Source: Dyadobacter sp. 50-39 (GTDB taxonomy: Bacteria > Bacteroidota > Bacteroidia > Cytophagales > Spirosomataceae). From it: a stretch of 64,000 nt of DNA. Numbering within the stretch: position 1 is the first letter of the stretch; every line of letters starts with the position of its first letter. Positions 55,048 through 64,000 of the stretch are shown here, in pieces. Made by a program: the position numbers and the translations under genes. The stretch covers positions 496,001 to 560,000 of the forward strand of contig MKSR01000040.1 of NCBI GenBank assembly GCA_001898145.1. Reading direction: 5' to 3'. Below the pieces are notes generated by a model. It was not told the origin of the DNA. It did no database searches and worked only from the letters and a program-made list of their open reading frames with translations.

Positions 55048-55140
55048 TTACTTTGGATTAAGTGTTTGGCAGAGTACTTTGATAGCATACAAAGACCCAA
55101 AGCCGCCGAACTTAACCGCCCGTTACGCAAAAATCGGGAA

Positions 55141-56412
55141 TCAGACCTCCGAAGGCACCGGCTGCGCCTTTTTAGGGGCCGGAATGACGGCCATTGTGAT
55201 CACCGTCGCCAGCACCAGCGCAGCAGCCATTAGCGTGTAGGAGGCATTGAAATTACCCGTTTCGCTATTGAGATAACCCACCAGATAAGAGCCAGCAAAC
55301 GAGCCCAATGCACCGAGGCTGTTAATGAGCCCGATGGCCCCTCCGATCACGTTTTTAGGCAATATATCCGCGATAGCCGCAAAAAAAGGACCGTACGGCG
55401 TGTACAATGCGCCTCCCGCGATCACAAGCAAGGCATAAGAAATCCAGAACCTTTCGGGCCCAATCCAAACCGCCGTGTACAGGCATATGGCGGCAATGAG
55501 CAGAAACGGCCAGACGAACACTTTCCGGTTGCCCGTTTTGTCGGAAAAATAAGACGCGGCCAACATGCCCGTTACGGCAAATACGTAAGGTACCGCCGAC
55601 AGCCAGCCGGTGGTGACCATATTCATATTCGGGGCTGCTTTGATAATCGACGGCAGCCACATGACGAAACCATATACCCCTACGCTCCACAGCAGGTATT
55701 GCAGGGAAAGCAGGATCACTTTCCTGGATTTGAACGCCTCCGCATAATTTTTAACCGGTTTGATCCCCTCCTGCTCGGCTTTCAGCTTCTCTTCTACCGC
55801 CAGTTTCTCCTCCTGCGTAAGCCAGTCCGCATTCATGGGGCGCTCGTCGATAAGCTTCCACCAGATGAACGCCCACAATATTCCCGGCGCCCCCTGGATG
55901 ATAAACATCCATCGCCAGCCCAGCGAATCGATGAGGTAGCCGGATAGTACCGACATCCAAAGCACCGTCACCGGGTTACCCAATATCAGGAATGTGTTTG
56001 CGCGGGAGCGTTCTTCTTTGGTGAACCATTGGCTCAGAAGGATCAGCATCGCGGGCATGACCGCGCTTTCTACCACCCCGAGCATGAAGCGGATCACGAT
56101 TAGTACCGTTGTATTGTTGACCATCCCCGTAGCCGCCGCGAGTGCGCCCCAGAGGATCAGCGAAATGAATATCAGTTTCTTGGCCGTGCGCGTGGCGGCG
56201 TAATGCGCCCCCGGGATCTGGAAAAAGAAGTAACCCAGAAAGAACAGCGAACTGAGCAGCGTAGAGGTATTCGGGTCGATCCGCAGATCGTCGGCCATGC
56301 CGCCGGCGACGGCAAAGCCGAAGTTGGCCCGGTCGAGGTAAGCGAGGCTGTATGTGACAAAAACGACGGGAATGATCCGGTACCAGCGTACCCGGGCAAG
56401 TTGCGGCTTCAT
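55141..56412 (-). CDS. MFS transporter, anion:cation symporter family
   Basis: The 423-residue protein has twelve hydrophobic segments and the ACS-family features: YLDRANFGFAVAGGMADDL near helix 1, FLGYFFFQIPGA, RFMLGVVESAVMPAMLILLS, SQWFTKEERSRAN and KLIDERPMNADWLTQEEK in the central loop. Relatives import hexuronates, glucarate or other organic anions with protons. The substrate is not fixed by sequence. Nearby SGNH and mannonate-dehydratase-like genes fit a sugar-acid route. Upstream there is a ~170-base gap to the kinase gene. Confidence 0.92.
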   Translation of the reverse strand: MKPQLARVRWYRIIPVVFVTYSLAYLDRANFGFAVAGGMADDLRIDPNTSTLLSSLFFLGYFFFQIPGAHYAATRTAKKLIFISLILWGALAAATGMVNNTTVLIVIRFMLGVVESAVMPAMLILLSQWFTKEERSRANTFLILGNPVTVLWMSVLSGYLIDSLGWRWMFIIQGAPGILWAFIWWKLIDERPMNADWLTQEEKLAVEEKLKAEQEGIKPVKNYAEAFKSRKVILLSLQYLLWSVGVYGFVMWLPSIIKAAPNMNMVTTGWLSAVPYVFAVTGMLAASYFSDKTGNRKVFVWPFLLIAAICLYTAVWIGPERFWISYALLVIAGGALYTPYGPFFAAIADILPKNVIGGAIGLINSLGALGSFAGSYLVGYLNSETGNFNASYTLMAAALVLATVITMAVIPAPKKAQPVPSEV

Positions 56413-56579
56413 GCAGGATTCAGGAGATGATATGCATTAAAAAGCCGCCGGTGCCGCATTCTACCGGTACCGGGTGCTATCCTGAACGACAGACCGGAAA
56501 TTATTTCGCAAAAATCCGGTAGCCGAGTATCAGGCAGAGTTTGGAATTTGTCACTAGCAACATTGTAACCGGCTGCTGA

Positions 56580-58442
56580 TCAGGCGTCCTGAAAACGGCG
56601 GTAGAAAATGCCTGCCTCTCCCAGCGCTTCCTTGCAGACCGCCAGGACTCTTTCGACGTGGGTGGTGATGTCCTCTGCCACGGCTGTATCGCTTTCCAGA
56701 ACGTCGAGCGGTTCATCCAGCAATGGATTCAGGCCCATGATGGATATCGTCGTTTTGATCCCGTGGGCAATGCGACGGATTTCGCCCGGGTCGTGCCGGG
56801 AGGCCGCCGCCGACAGCGCTTCCAGCTCCCGGGGCATCAGATGCAGGAATTGCTCCGTGACGAGCTTCTCATAACCGGCGTCCCCATTGCTGATCTCCCG
56901 CATATAGTCAAGGTCGATCACCCTGAATGCGCCGGCAGATGCGGCATTTCCTGCGGGTTTTGTGTAGCTGGCAAATATCCGGTCCAATTCATTTTCCCGC
57001 ACCGGCTTGGCAATATGGTCGTCCATTCCCAGCCGAATGCATTTTTCCTTCTCCCCTTCCATCGCGTGGGCCGTCATGGCTATCACCGGCAGTTTCAGTT
57101 TCAGCTCCTCGCGTATGATGCGCGTAGCCGTGTACCCGTCCATCCCCGGCATTTGAATATCCATAAAAACGAGATCAAACGGCTCATTACGAAGGAGTTC
57201 CACTGCCTCCTGCCCATTGGCTGCGATACGGCCTGCTATACCCCGCTCTTCCATCAGGCGCATCATAAGGCCCTGGTTAATAATGTGGTCTTCGGCGATG
57301 AGCACCCGCAAACCGGGTCTTTGGGGATGTGCTTCGCTCACGGGCGCACCGGTGGCAGGCGCCCCGCTCATCGCTGATATGCGGTACGGGATGGTCACTT
57401 TCACGGAAGTACCTGCGCCCGGCTTACTTGTGACGGCGATATGCCCGTCCTGCAAATGCACCAGGTCGCGCACGATGGACAGGCCCAGTCCGGTACCGCC
57501 GAATTGCCTGGTGGTAGAGTCTTCGGCCTGCCGGAAGCGCTCGAAAATCGTCTCGAGCCGTGCAGGGTCGATGCCGATGCCGGTGTCGGTCACCTCGAAT
57601 GTGAGGTCCACCCGTTCGCCGTCGTTCCCGCGCGCGGTTACGACGAGGTTAATTTCACCTTTGTCCGTGAATTTGAATGCATTACTGACCAGATTAACGA
57701 GAATTTGCGTCAGCCGGGTGGGGTCGCCGGTGATCGTTCCGGGAATGGCCGGGTCGAACGACACCCGGAGCGGCACCTGCTTTTCGCCCGAACGGTGGTG
57801 AAACATCGTACCTACCGAATGCACCAGCGCCTCCGGGTCGAACGGCACATGCTCGATCCGCATCATGCCGGACTCTATTTTGGACAGGTCGAGAATGTCG
57901 TTCACGATTGCCAGCAGCGTTTCCCCCGACTGCTGTACCGTGTTGATATGCAGGCGCGTATCTGCGTCGAGCTTTTTCTTAAGGAGTAGATTGGTATAAC
58001 CCAGAATGGCATTCAGCGGCGTGCGTATCTCGTGGCTCATATTGGCCAGGAAATGCTCTTTTACCAGCACGGCCTCTTTCAGTTTCCTTTCGCTGGTATT
58101 GAGCTGGGTAATTAGTTCCGCCTGTTTCTTCATACGACTGACAATGATCGCAAACACGGCGATAAGCAGCACAAACACCACCACCGTCACGTAAAGGTTC
58201 CAGCGCAGCACACGCTGCCCGCTCAGGTCTACCGCATTCATTTTGATGGCCAATGCAGCACGGCTGGTGCTGTCGGCCTGATGCGACAGGCCGCTGCTCA
58301 TACGGTATTCATCGAGCAGGTTTTCGTTGGCGTTGATGAGTTCTTCCAGGTTACGCCGCGTCATGTACTCCATGGCCAGCAGGGCCACAACCGCAGCCAC
58401 AAAACCGATTGTAATGTAAATGACCAGCGTGCGTACTCTCAT
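56580..58442 (-). CDS. Hybrid sensor histidine kinase with REC and HPt domains
   Basis: The 620-residue membrane kinase has TM helices at about 7-27 and 82-103 enclosing a short ~50-residue sensor region. HisKA follows (His137 in [19 protein letters not shown]), then HATPase ([25 protein letters not shown]), a REC domain ([10 protein letters not shown], Asp428 in [14 protein letters not shown], and KPVRENEL) and a C-terminal HPt with His560 in [10 protein letters not shown]. All phosphorelay residues are intact. The sensor domain is too small for a CHASE-type ligand domain, so it may sense membrane state. It is followed after 18 bases, on the same strand, by the LytTR regulator on its upstream side. 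Confidence 0.93.
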   Translation of the reverse strand: MRVRTLVIYITIGFVAAVVALLAMEYMTRRNLEELINANENLLDEYRMSSGLSHQADSTSRAALAIKMNAVDLSGQRVLRWNLYVTVVVFVLLIAVFAIIVSRMKKQAELITQLNTSERKLKEAVLVKEHFLANMSHEIRTPLNAILGYTNLLLKKKLDADTRLHINTVQQSGETLLAIVNDILDLSKIESGMMRIEHVPFDPEALVHSVGTMFHHRSGEKQVPLRVSFDPAIPGTITGDPTRLTQILVNLVSNAFKFTDKGEINLVVTARGNDGERVDLTFEVTDTGIGIDPARLETIFERFRQAEDSTTRQFGGTGLGLSIVRDLVHLQDGHIAVTSKPGAGTSVKVTIPYRISAMSGAPATGAPVSEAHPQRPGLRVLIAEDHIINQGLMMRLMEERGIAGRIAANGQEAVELLRNEPFDLVFMDIQMPGMDGYTATRIIREELKLKLPVIAMTAHAMEGEKEKCIRLGMDDHIAKPVRENELDRIFASYTKPAGNAASAGAFRVIDLDYMREISNGDAGYEKLVTEQFLHLMPRELEALSAAASRHDPGEIRRIAHGIKTTISIMGLNPLLDEPLDVLESDTAVAEDITTHVERVLAVCKEALGEAGIFYRRFQDA

Positions 58443-58460
58443 GGATTCAGCTTTTCAGAT

Positions 58461-59156
58461 TCACAACACATTCAGCCGGCGGTTCAGTGCCGCCCGGTAG
58501 GTATCGGCCACAGGCACCATCTTCCGGTTGATCATAAGCGTGCCCCCCTCAATGGTATCGATCTTGCCGACCTGGATGATAAACGACCGGTGCACCCTAA
58601 GAAACTTCGACTCCGGCAGCTTCGCTTCCACGTCTTTCAGGGAGGTGTGCACCGAGTAAAATTTTTCAAGGGTGTACAGTTTGACATAATCGCCCATGGC
58701 CTCGGCATACAATATATCGCAGATTTTGAGCCGCCGGACGATGTTGGAATCGCGGATGAACAGGAAACTATCATCTTCGACCTTCAAGTCCTGCTTTTTA
58801 CTCCTGAATATTTCGCGGGCCTTTTCCATGGCTTGCAGGAAGCGGGCGGGCGTGACCGGTTTGGTGATATAATCGGCTACATTCAGTTCGAATGCCTCCG
58901 CGGCGTACTCTTTTTTGGAGGTTGTAAATATGATCACCGGATTTTTACTGCCCAGGCTCTTCACCAGCTCGATGCCCGTCATACCTTCCATTTCAATGTC
59001 GAGCAGCAGGAGGTCCACCTGTTCGTCCATGATTTTCCGGTAGGCATCCATCGCGTTGTCACACTCCCCTACGAGGACCAGCTCTTTGTCGTGCTTCACG
59101 AGATGTTTCAATGTGGTGCGGGCAATGATGTTATCGTCGATCACCAGGCAATTCAT
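58461..59156 (-). CDS. LytTR family response regulator
   Basis: I start at the ATG at 59156 (MNCLVIDDNI), giving 231 residues; the longer frame reaches into the divergent promoter. The REC domain has the acidic pair DD at 7-8, Asp53 as phosphoacceptor (LLLLDIEMEGMTG) and Lys in YITKPV. The C-terminal LytTR DNA-binding domain shows KICDILYAEAMGDYVKLYT, SLKDVEAKLPESKFLRVHRS and INRKMVPVADTYR. It is upstream of the hybrid kinase by 18 bases in one operon, so the two probably form a signalling unit. Confidence 0.92.
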   Translation of the reverse strand: MNCLVIDDNIIARTTLKHLVKHDKELVLVGECDNAMDAYRKIMDEQVDLLLLDIEMEGMTGIELVKSLGSKNPVIIFTTSKKEYAAEAFELNVADYITKPVTPARFLQAMEKAREIFRSKKQDLKVEDDSFLFIRDSNIVRRLKICDILYAEAMGDYVKLYTLEKFYSVHTSLKDVEAKLPESKFLRVHRSFIIQVGKIDTIEGGTLMINRKMVPVADTYRAALNRRLNVL

Positions 59157-59339
59157 AACTATGGTACTGTTTAATGGGAGGAATGCGAAAACCAATGTAG
59201 CGAAAAGAAATCACAAAGACACTTTTGCCCTTTTCACCGACAGTTTCCGCCCTTCTGCCTACAAGCTGTTTCCCACGTTGGCGGCACCTGCTAGTTTTGG
59301 ATCATTCAAACGATCAATCACCAAAAACATAGCATCACA

Positions 59340-59873
59340 ATGAAAACTTTCATCACTTCCGCCATCATCGCCGCATTGGCCATTACCGGAGCTCAGGCAC
59401 AAACACTTGCCAAAGACATCAGAAAAGAACACCGGGCAGAAAAACACGCCGAAGCACGCCAGGAAGTAAGCGCCCGCTCCAAAGACAGCTTCTATGCCGA
59501 TTTCGGTCAGGTGTCCAATGCCAAATGGGTCAGAGGTCCGCAGTTCGACGAGGTGACTTTCACCAAAGACGGCCAGAAACAGACAGCCTATTACGACAGC
59601 CATTTTGTACTGGTAGGTACCACCGCCGACAAAAAATTCGCCGACATTCCCGCCAAAGCACAAAAAGAGATCCAGAAACAGTTTAAAAATTATGCGATCG
59701 GCGCCGTTGTGGAATACAAAGACAATGAGAACAACGACACCAACATGCTGCTTTACGGCACCCAGTTTGAAGACGCCGACCACTATTTCGTCACCGTTTC
59801 AAAAGGCAAAGAAGCCGACGTGCTGATGGTCAAAACCGACGGACAGATTTCGTTTTTCAGCACACTTCGTTAA
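59340..59873 (+). CDS. Small secreted PepSY-like protein
   Basis: The 177-residue protein has a signal peptide (KTFITSAIIAALAITGAQAQ). A Lys/Glu/Ala-rich helical linker follows, then a domain with SFYADFGQVSNAKWVRGPQFDEVTF and AYYDSHFVLVGTT. This FGQVSNAKW...FDEVTF pattern is common in small periplasmic Bacteroidota proteins with PepSY-like folds. The role is unknown. It is divergent from the LytTR gene and has a GC-rich stem-loop behind it. Confidence 0.75.
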   Translation: MKTFITSAIIAALAITGAQAQTLAKDIRKEHRAEKHAEARQEVSARSKDSFYADFGQVSNAKWVRGPQFDEVTFTKDGQKQTAYYDSHFVLVGTTADKKFADIPAKAQKEIQKQFKNYAIGAVVEYKDNENNDTNMLLYGTQFEDADHYFVTVSKGKEADVLMVKTDGQISFFSTLR

Positions 59874-59915
59874 CACTTATCGCGCGACGCTCCCGCTTCG
59901 CGCCGGTTATCCGCA

Positions 59916-59971
59916 GGCTTCCGGCCGGTATGTACCGCAACTTGTTTTGCAGTACAAACCGGCCGGAAGCC
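59916..59971. terminator. Long stem-loop between convergent genes
   Basis: GGCTTCCGGCCGGT (59916-59929) pairs exactly with ACCGGCCGGAAGCC (59958-59971). Inside, GTAC and GC pairs extend the stem. There is no clear T-run on either strand, so termination is likely but unproven. Confidence 0.6.
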
Positions 59972-59976
59972 GCATA

Positions 59977-61725
59977 TTATCGCCTCTGCTGTTTGGCTTC
60001 CACCTGCTGCTGTACGAATGCCTGCAACCCGCCCAGGTCAAAACGCGTGGTATTGTGCGCGGCCGCGTAAGTTACGTAGGGCAATGCTTCTTCGGGCTGG
60101 TCCATTTTCAGCAATAGCACAAAAAGCATCCGGGCACGTTCGAAACTGTTTTCCATTCTGAAAGCCTTGGAAAAATAGCCGACCGCCTGCCTGTTCCATC
60201 CCAAAGCGGCGCTTAGTTTGCCTGCATTATCCCAATGCACCGTATTCAGCGGATCGTCCAGCGCCAGTGCTTCCGTGACCCGCAGCATTTGGGCAGTATC
60301 TTTCAGGGCGGCGTAGTGTTGCTGCAACCGGGCCATGGCGTCGCGCCAGGAGATTTGTTTCACCACCAATGCCCCCGCCAGCTTTTCCTCCTCCGTTTTC
60401 TCCCGTTTTTCCGCGGCGGGCATCGGGATATTAAATGGCCACCCTTCTTTCAGGATCATCATTTCGTAAGCCCCTTTCAGCGAATCCACGAGCGTAATGG
60501 GCATTTGCTTTTTTAGTATTTCAAAGGGCATTTCGTTTGCGGGTACCGGGAGCAATTTCGCTTTTTGAAGGGTTTGATAAAATGCTTCCGAAAGCAGTGC
60601 ATAACCCGCCAGATTGGGATGTACGTGTTCCAGCAGCGTTTCGCTGCCAAGAATTCCGCCGGTCGAATGCTGTTCAAACAGGCTGCGCGCATCCACGAGC
60701 GTTACGCCTTTGTGCGTCTGTGCGATCTGTTTGATCATCACATTCAATGCTTCCGGCGCCCTGAAACGCAATGCGTCCAGCTCTTTGGCCAGCACAAATT
60801 CCTTTTTAGCACCGGTATAGTTTGCTTGTTTGTATAAATCAATCCCTGACTGATAATGCGCATCGGCCGACTTACCCTTTCCCTCCGGAATGCTGATAAA
60901 GGGTTTTAAATCCTTTTCATTGCTCACGAGGTTGCTGATCAGCAATGGTACGCCTTTCGCACGCAGCGCATCGGCCAGTTCATTCATATTCTCCTTGTAT
61001 TGATCGAGCCCGGCATTGTAAGCCGCCGAGCCGAACGCGATCTGCTGGTCGGAAGCCATGCGTTTCATGAGGTTTTCACGCAAATCGAGCTTGTTCACTG
61101 ACATAAGGGCGGCAACTCCGTCGGTCAATGAGGCGATGAGCTGGGTAATCCGCATTCCTCGCAGGTTCATCAGGCAACGGGCCAGGATTCGACTGTACCC
61201 TATCCCCTTTGTAGCAGCCACGCCCATAGCGCCGTAATATTCGTTATGCCCCGTGTACACCAGCACGGCATCCGGCTCGTAGCCGAGCACCGCCTTGCCG
61301 AAATCGAGTACCGTGTAAGAATTGACAGCGGTGAGCGAAAGGTTAATGACCTCGAAATCGCGCTCGGGAAAGGTTTGCAGCAGCCTGTATTGCAGCCAGC
61401 GGTGAAACGAGCCGTTGTTCATGTACGGGTAACCGATGGTCGTCGATTCGCCCAGCACGAAAATGCGGAATGTGCCCGGCGTCTTTTTTGCCCGAAATGG
61501 CTCGGCATTGCCGTAAGTCGCGTTTTTCTGGTTGGCAAAATAGCGCTTCGATGCATGCTGGTTTAAAACCATATACCCTGTCCTGGCCGGATCTTCCACA
61601 AAAACCGCCAAATCGTGACCGTATCCAAACAAACGCAATGCCCCTTCCAGTATAATTAATACCAGAAAGGGCATCAACACGGCAATTAGTTTAAACAGGG
61701 ATTTGCGTTTCATTGGTGTTTGCAT
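59977..61725 (-). CDS. SGNH/GDSL hydrolase-like protein with C-terminal TPR-like region
   Basis: The 582-residue protein (start at 61725, or MKRKSLF at 61713) has one N-terminal membrane anchor (KLIAVLMPFLVLIILEGALR). A SGNH-like domain follows with FRIFVLGESTTIGYPYMN (block I, GES), VINLSLTAVNSYTVLDFGKA, VLVYTGHNEYYGAMG (block III, G-H-N-E) and LEHVHPNLAGYALLS (C-terminal His). A helical, TPR-like C-terminus spans about 430-580. It sits 2 bases behind the mannonate-dehydratase-like gene, so both are co-transcribed. It is likely an anchored esterase; the substrate is unknown. Confidence 0.85.
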   Translation of the reverse strand: MQTPMKRKSLFKLIAVLMPFLVLIILEGALRLFGYGHDLAVFVEDPARTGYMVLNQHASKRYFANQKNATYGNAEPFRAKKTPGTFRIFVLGESTTIGYPYMNNGSFHRWLQYRLLQTFPERDFEVINLSLTAVNSYTVLDFGKAVLGYEPDAVLVYTGHNEYYGAMGVAATKGIGYSRILARCLMNLRGMRITQLIASLTDGVAALMSVNKLDLRENLMKRMASDQQIAFGSAAYNAGLDQYKENMNELADALRAKGVPLLISNLVSNEKDLKPFISIPEGKGKSADAHYQSGIDLYKQANYTGAKKEFVLAKELDALRFRAPEALNVMIKQIAQTHKGVTLVDARSLFEQHSTGGILGSETLLEHVHPNLAGYALLSEAFYQTLQKAKLLPVPANEMPFEILKKQMPITLVDSLKGAYEMMILKEGWPFNIPMPAAEKREKTEEEKLAGALVVKQISWRDAMARLQQHYAALKDTAQMLRVTEALALDDPLNTVHWDNAGKLSAALGWNRQAVGYFSKAFRMENSFERARMLFVLLLKMDQPEEALPYVTYAAAHNTTRFDLGGLQAFVQQQVEAKQQRR

Positions 61726-61727
61726 GC

Positions 61728-63095
61728 CTACGGCCTGATGCTCGTACCATCAAATTTACGAACCTGCCAGTTGGATTTGCTGGTGATCGGATATTTGGCC
61801 GCTTCTTTTTCATCAATGTCCACACCGAGCCCGGGCACCTCGTTCACCGACATGTACCCGTCCTTCATCGTGGGACAGCCTTTGAAAATCGCCTGTGTTT
61901 TTTCATTGAAACTTACCGCCTCCTGGATACCGAAATTCCAGACGGCAAGGTCGATGTGCGCATGCGCCGCGTGCCCCACCGGCGAAACGTCGCCGGGCCC
62001 GTGCCAGGCCGTTTTCACATTGAACCATTCGCCCAGGCGCGCCACCTTCATAGCCGGCGTAATACCGCCGATTTGCGAAACGTGGCAGCGGATGTAGTCG
62101 AACCACTGGTTGGCCATCGGGTCGCGGAACTCGTTCACATTATTGAAGAGCTCACCCATGGCAATGGGTACGGTGGTACTTTGCCGCAGCTGACGGAACC
62201 AGCCCATATTTTCGGGTGAAAACGGGTCTTCGATGAAGAAAGGCCTGTAATCCTCCAATGCGCGGATCATGTTAATGGCGTCCATCGGCTGCACGCGTTC
62301 ATGAATATCGTGCAGCAGTTCGATCTCCTCGCCGCAGCGCTTGCGCACCGCTTCGAAGAGTTTCGGTACCGATTTGAGGTAGGCTCTTTCATTCATATAA
62401 TTATCGGTGGCCCCGCCGAAACCTGCCGCTTTGAAATCCGGCTTTTGCTCGGTAGCGCCCACGGCGCCATAGCCGCCCTGCTGGATGCGGATGTATTTGA
62501 AACCGCGGTCCATAATGCGCTGCACGTCGTCGGCGACGGCCTCGGGCGTATTGCCATTCGCGTGGGTATAGCACGGGATGGCGAAACGCGCTTTCCCACC
62601 CAGCAGCTGGTATACGGGCATGCCCGCCCGTTTACCCTTGATGTCCCAAAGCGCCTCATCGAGCCCGCTCAATGCATTGTTCAGTACCGGACCATTACGC
62701 CAGTAGGAGCTCACATAGGTCGAATGCCACATGTCCTCGATATTGTCGACGTCCTTTCCGACGCAGAATTCATTCAGGTAAGTATCGATGGCCGTCACCA
62801 CGGCGAAGGCACGCTGGGTGAATGTGGCACAGCCAAGCCCGTAAAGGCCCGGTTCGGTGGTCTCCACTTTGACGACGATGAGGTTGGAGCCTTGCGGTGC
62901 GGTGGCAATGGCTTTCACACTTTTGATCTTCACGGGCGCCATACCTTTCGCATATGCGGGTTGGGTGTAAGGTGCCCGCGCATGCGCCCGGTCGGACGCA
63001 CCCAGGAGACCCAGTAACCCGGCGGCTGATCCGGCCCCCAGCATTTTCAAAGCATCGCGGCGGTTTTGGTCAGGCTCAGTGGTGTTGTGATTCAT
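61728..63095 (-). CDS. Enolase-superfamily mannonate-dehydratase/RspA-like protein with Tat signal
   Basis: The 455-residue protein has a twin-Arg leader (QNRRDALKMLGAGSAAGLL) and a mandelate racemase/muconate lactonising enzyme body. Metal-site motifs are ELLHDIHERVQP (Asp), RPFFIEDPFSPENM (Glu) and IAMGELFNNVNEF (Glu). AWHGPGDVSPVGHAAHAHIDLA is the C-terminal catalytic region typical of the ManD/RspA group. It likely dehydrates a sugar acid; the Tat leader implies export, which is unusual for this normally cytosolic family. It is followed by an SGNH gene and preceded by a PQQ dehydrogenase. Confidence 0.92.
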   Translation of the reverse strand: MNHNTTEPDQNRRDALKMLGAGSAAGLLGLLGASDRAHARAPYTQPAYAKGMAPVKIKSVKAIATAPQGSNLIVVKVETTEPGLYGLGCATFTQRAFAVVTAIDTYLNEFCVGKDVDNIEDMWHSTYVSSYWRNGPVLNNALSGLDEALWDIKGKRAGMPVYQLLGGKARFAIPCYTHANGNTPEAVADDVQRIMDRGFKYIRIQQGGYGAVGATEQKPDFKAAGFGGATDNYMNERAYLKSVPKLFEAVRKRCGEEIELLHDIHERVQPMDAINMIRALEDYRPFFIEDPFSPENMGWFRQLRQSTTVPIAMGELFNNVNEFRDPMANQWFDYIRCHVSQIGGITPAMKVARLGEWFNVKTAWHGPGDVSPVGHAAHAHIDLAVWNFGIQEAVSFNEKTQAIFKGCPTMKDGYMSVNEVPGLGVDIDEKEAAKYPITSKSNWQVRKFDGTSIRP

Positions 63096-63140
63096 AGATT
63101 TCTGGATTAGGAATGTTTGGGTTGGTCGGAATTGGTTAAG

Positions 63141-63180
63141 GGTTAGGAATAGTCATGAATGGTCAGGAATAGTCATCAAT
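63141..63180. repeat. 20-bp tandem duplication just behind the PQQ dehydrogenase
   Basis: GGTTAGGAATAGTCATGAAT (63141-63160) is followed directly by GGTCAGGAATAGTCATCAAT (63161-63180), with two differences. The second copy reaches the stop codon of the dehydrogenase. The same GGTCAGGAA-type motif on the opposite strand underlies the 9-bp repeat at 29019-29072. Confidence 0.75.
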
Positions 63181-64000
63181 CAGGGCAGTGCGAATGCGAT
63201 GTACTTGCCGCCGGGCTTGTGGCCGTTTTTGGCGCCGCCGGCTGCGATCACCACGTATTGTCTGCCGTTGACCATGTAGGTCGCTGGGGTGGCGAAGCCG
63301 CCTGCCGGGAGCTGGTACTCCCAAACGGTTTTCCCGGTCTTGCGGTCGAATGCGCGGATCTTTTCATCCTTGGTAGCTGCGATGAACACCAGTCCTCCGG
63401 CTGTAACGATCGGCCCGCCGTAGTTTTCGGTGCCGGTGATGGGGACGCCCTTTTTGGTCAGCTCCGGGAATTCCCCGAGCGGCACGCGCCAAAGGTATTC
63501 GCCGGTATTGAGGTCGATGGCGTTGAGCGTACCCCAGGGTGGTTTGATCGCCGGATAGCCATCCGAGTCGAAGAAGCGGGTCCAGCCATTGTTAATGTAA
63601 GGTGGAATGTATGGGAATGCCGATCGGGCCCCTACCGGTGCTTCGCTGGCACTATGCTCATCGGCCACAGGCGCCTTTTGAGTTGTATTCAAAAGAAAAC
63701 CCAGCAATGCTTCCCGTTCTATATTCGGAATATGCTGGAAGGACGGCATCCGTCCCCGCCCGGTTTGGATAATGCCGGCAATCTCATCTTTCGACAACCG
63801 GTTACCGACCTGCAACAGGCTGGGATACTCCTGCCCGCTGCCCAGCCGGTCGGCACGATGGCACGCGGCGCAGTTACGCATGTACACTACCTGGCCGCGC
63901 GACGGTTCGCCGGGCGACGGTTCGCCGCGCGACGCTTCGCCGGAAGGTGCCGCAGCCTGCGCCATACCGCCCCGCTTACCGCTGTAATCCATCATTTTTA
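63180..64000 (-). CDS. PQQ-dependent dehydrogenase with cytochrome c domain, C-terminal part
   Basis: The minus-strand frame stays open through base 64000, so this is the C-terminal part of a larger gene. A possible internal Met at 63995 is probably not the start. Visible are a cytochrome c-like insert with CAACH (VVYMRNCAACHRADRLG, later GRMPSFQHIP with a ligand Met) and the end of an eight-bladed PQQ propeller: WGTLNAIDLNTGEYLWRVPL, ENYGGPIVTAGGLVFIAATK, KIRAFDRKTGKTVWEYQLPA and the terminal GGKYIAFALP. Relatives oxidise alcohols or glucose in the periplasm and feed electrons to the respiratory chain. Three 15-bp repeats just upstream of the haem motif encode a flexible linker. Confidence 0.9.
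   Translation of the reverse strand, partial: KMMDYSGKRGGMAQAAAPSGEASRGEPSPGEPSRGQVVYMRNCAACHRADRLGSGQEYPSLLQVGNRLSKDEIAGIIQTGRGRMPSFQHIPNIEREALLGFLLNTTQKAPVADEHSASEAPVGARSAFPYIPPYINNGWTRFFDSDGYPAIKPPWGTLNAIDLNTGEYLWRVPLGEFPELTKKGVPITGTENYGGPIVTAGGLVFIAATKDEKIRAFDRKTGKTVWEYQLPAGGFATPATYMVNGRQYVVIAAGGAKNGHKPGGKYIAFALP
63894..63938. repeat. 15-bp tandem repeat coding for a linker
   Basis: Three units of 15 bp (63894-63908, 63909-63923, 63924-63938) with one to two changes each encode the repeated EASRG/EPSPG/EPSRG linker before the haem motif on the minus strand. Copy number is likely to vary between strains. Confidence 0.85.

Noticed and set aside
1..64000. tRNA, rRNA or insertion sequence
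   Set aside because: No cloverleaf, rRNA segment, transposase or integrase frame was recognised on either strand by reading; a covariance-model scan was not possible.

Overview
The window is chromosomal DNA of a Bacteroidota bacterium, most likely a Cytophagales/Spirosomaceae member close to Dyadobacter. This rests on gene content: a SusC/SusD pair with a DUF3823 lipoprotein, a very large protein with a type IX secretion (T9SS) C-terminal domain, PSCyt1/DUF1549/DUF1553 plus DUF1501 proteins, a PVC-type CxxCH protein, HxlR/NmrA and LytTR systems, and a TAnnTTTG-type promoter. The genus is an inference; no rRNA or tRNA gene was seen.

Layout. 1-1456 holds small proteins of unknown function, the last with DUF3592. 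1516-7831 (minus strand) is an exported degradation block: DUF1501, the PSCyt1-DUF1549-LamG-DUF1553 lipoprotein and a GH140-like apiosidase. 8343-15838 holds three phage-tail-collar paralogues, a GNAT, a DUF6916 protein and a 1648-residue surface protein. 16221-23522 is a polysaccharide utilisation locus (SusC, SusD, DUF3823, GH71/99-like). 23536-27300 holds gene debris (a DUF1016 nuclease fragment fused in frame to an M81 peptidase gene, and an Asp/Glu racemase remnant) followed by small proteins. 27388-34913 holds HxlR/NmrA, a BNR-repeat protein, hydrolases and envelope proteins.

34988-39872 is a distinctly AT-rich accessory island: a SymE-like toxin, a HipA-like kinase with DUF3037, a strongly structured non-coding stretch, and a two-gene operon of a CD-NTase and a TIR-STING protein. 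That operon is a minimal CBASS anti-phage system, in which a cyclic dinucleotide (c-di-GMP in characterised relatives) activates a STING-controlled NAD+-degrading TIR domain. It is the most notable system here.

40016-50108 is mosaic: an M28 peptidase, a striking array of about eight 178-bp palindrome-bearing tandem units, a GIY-YIG nuclease right after it, DUF1304, a MazF-type toxin-antitoxin pair, a subclass B1 metallo-beta-lactamase, a ThuA protein, a 758-residue protein I cannot assign, and a small membrane protein. 50156-64000 returns to core-style genes: a PVC-type cytochrome protein, SGNH hydrolases, an MFS transporter, a hybrid histidine kinase with a LytTR regulator, a mannonate-dehydratase-like enolase-superfamily protein, and the C-terminal part of a PQQ dehydrogenase cut by the window edge. 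Several spacers carry dispersed inverted or tandem repeats of at least four unrelated kinds.
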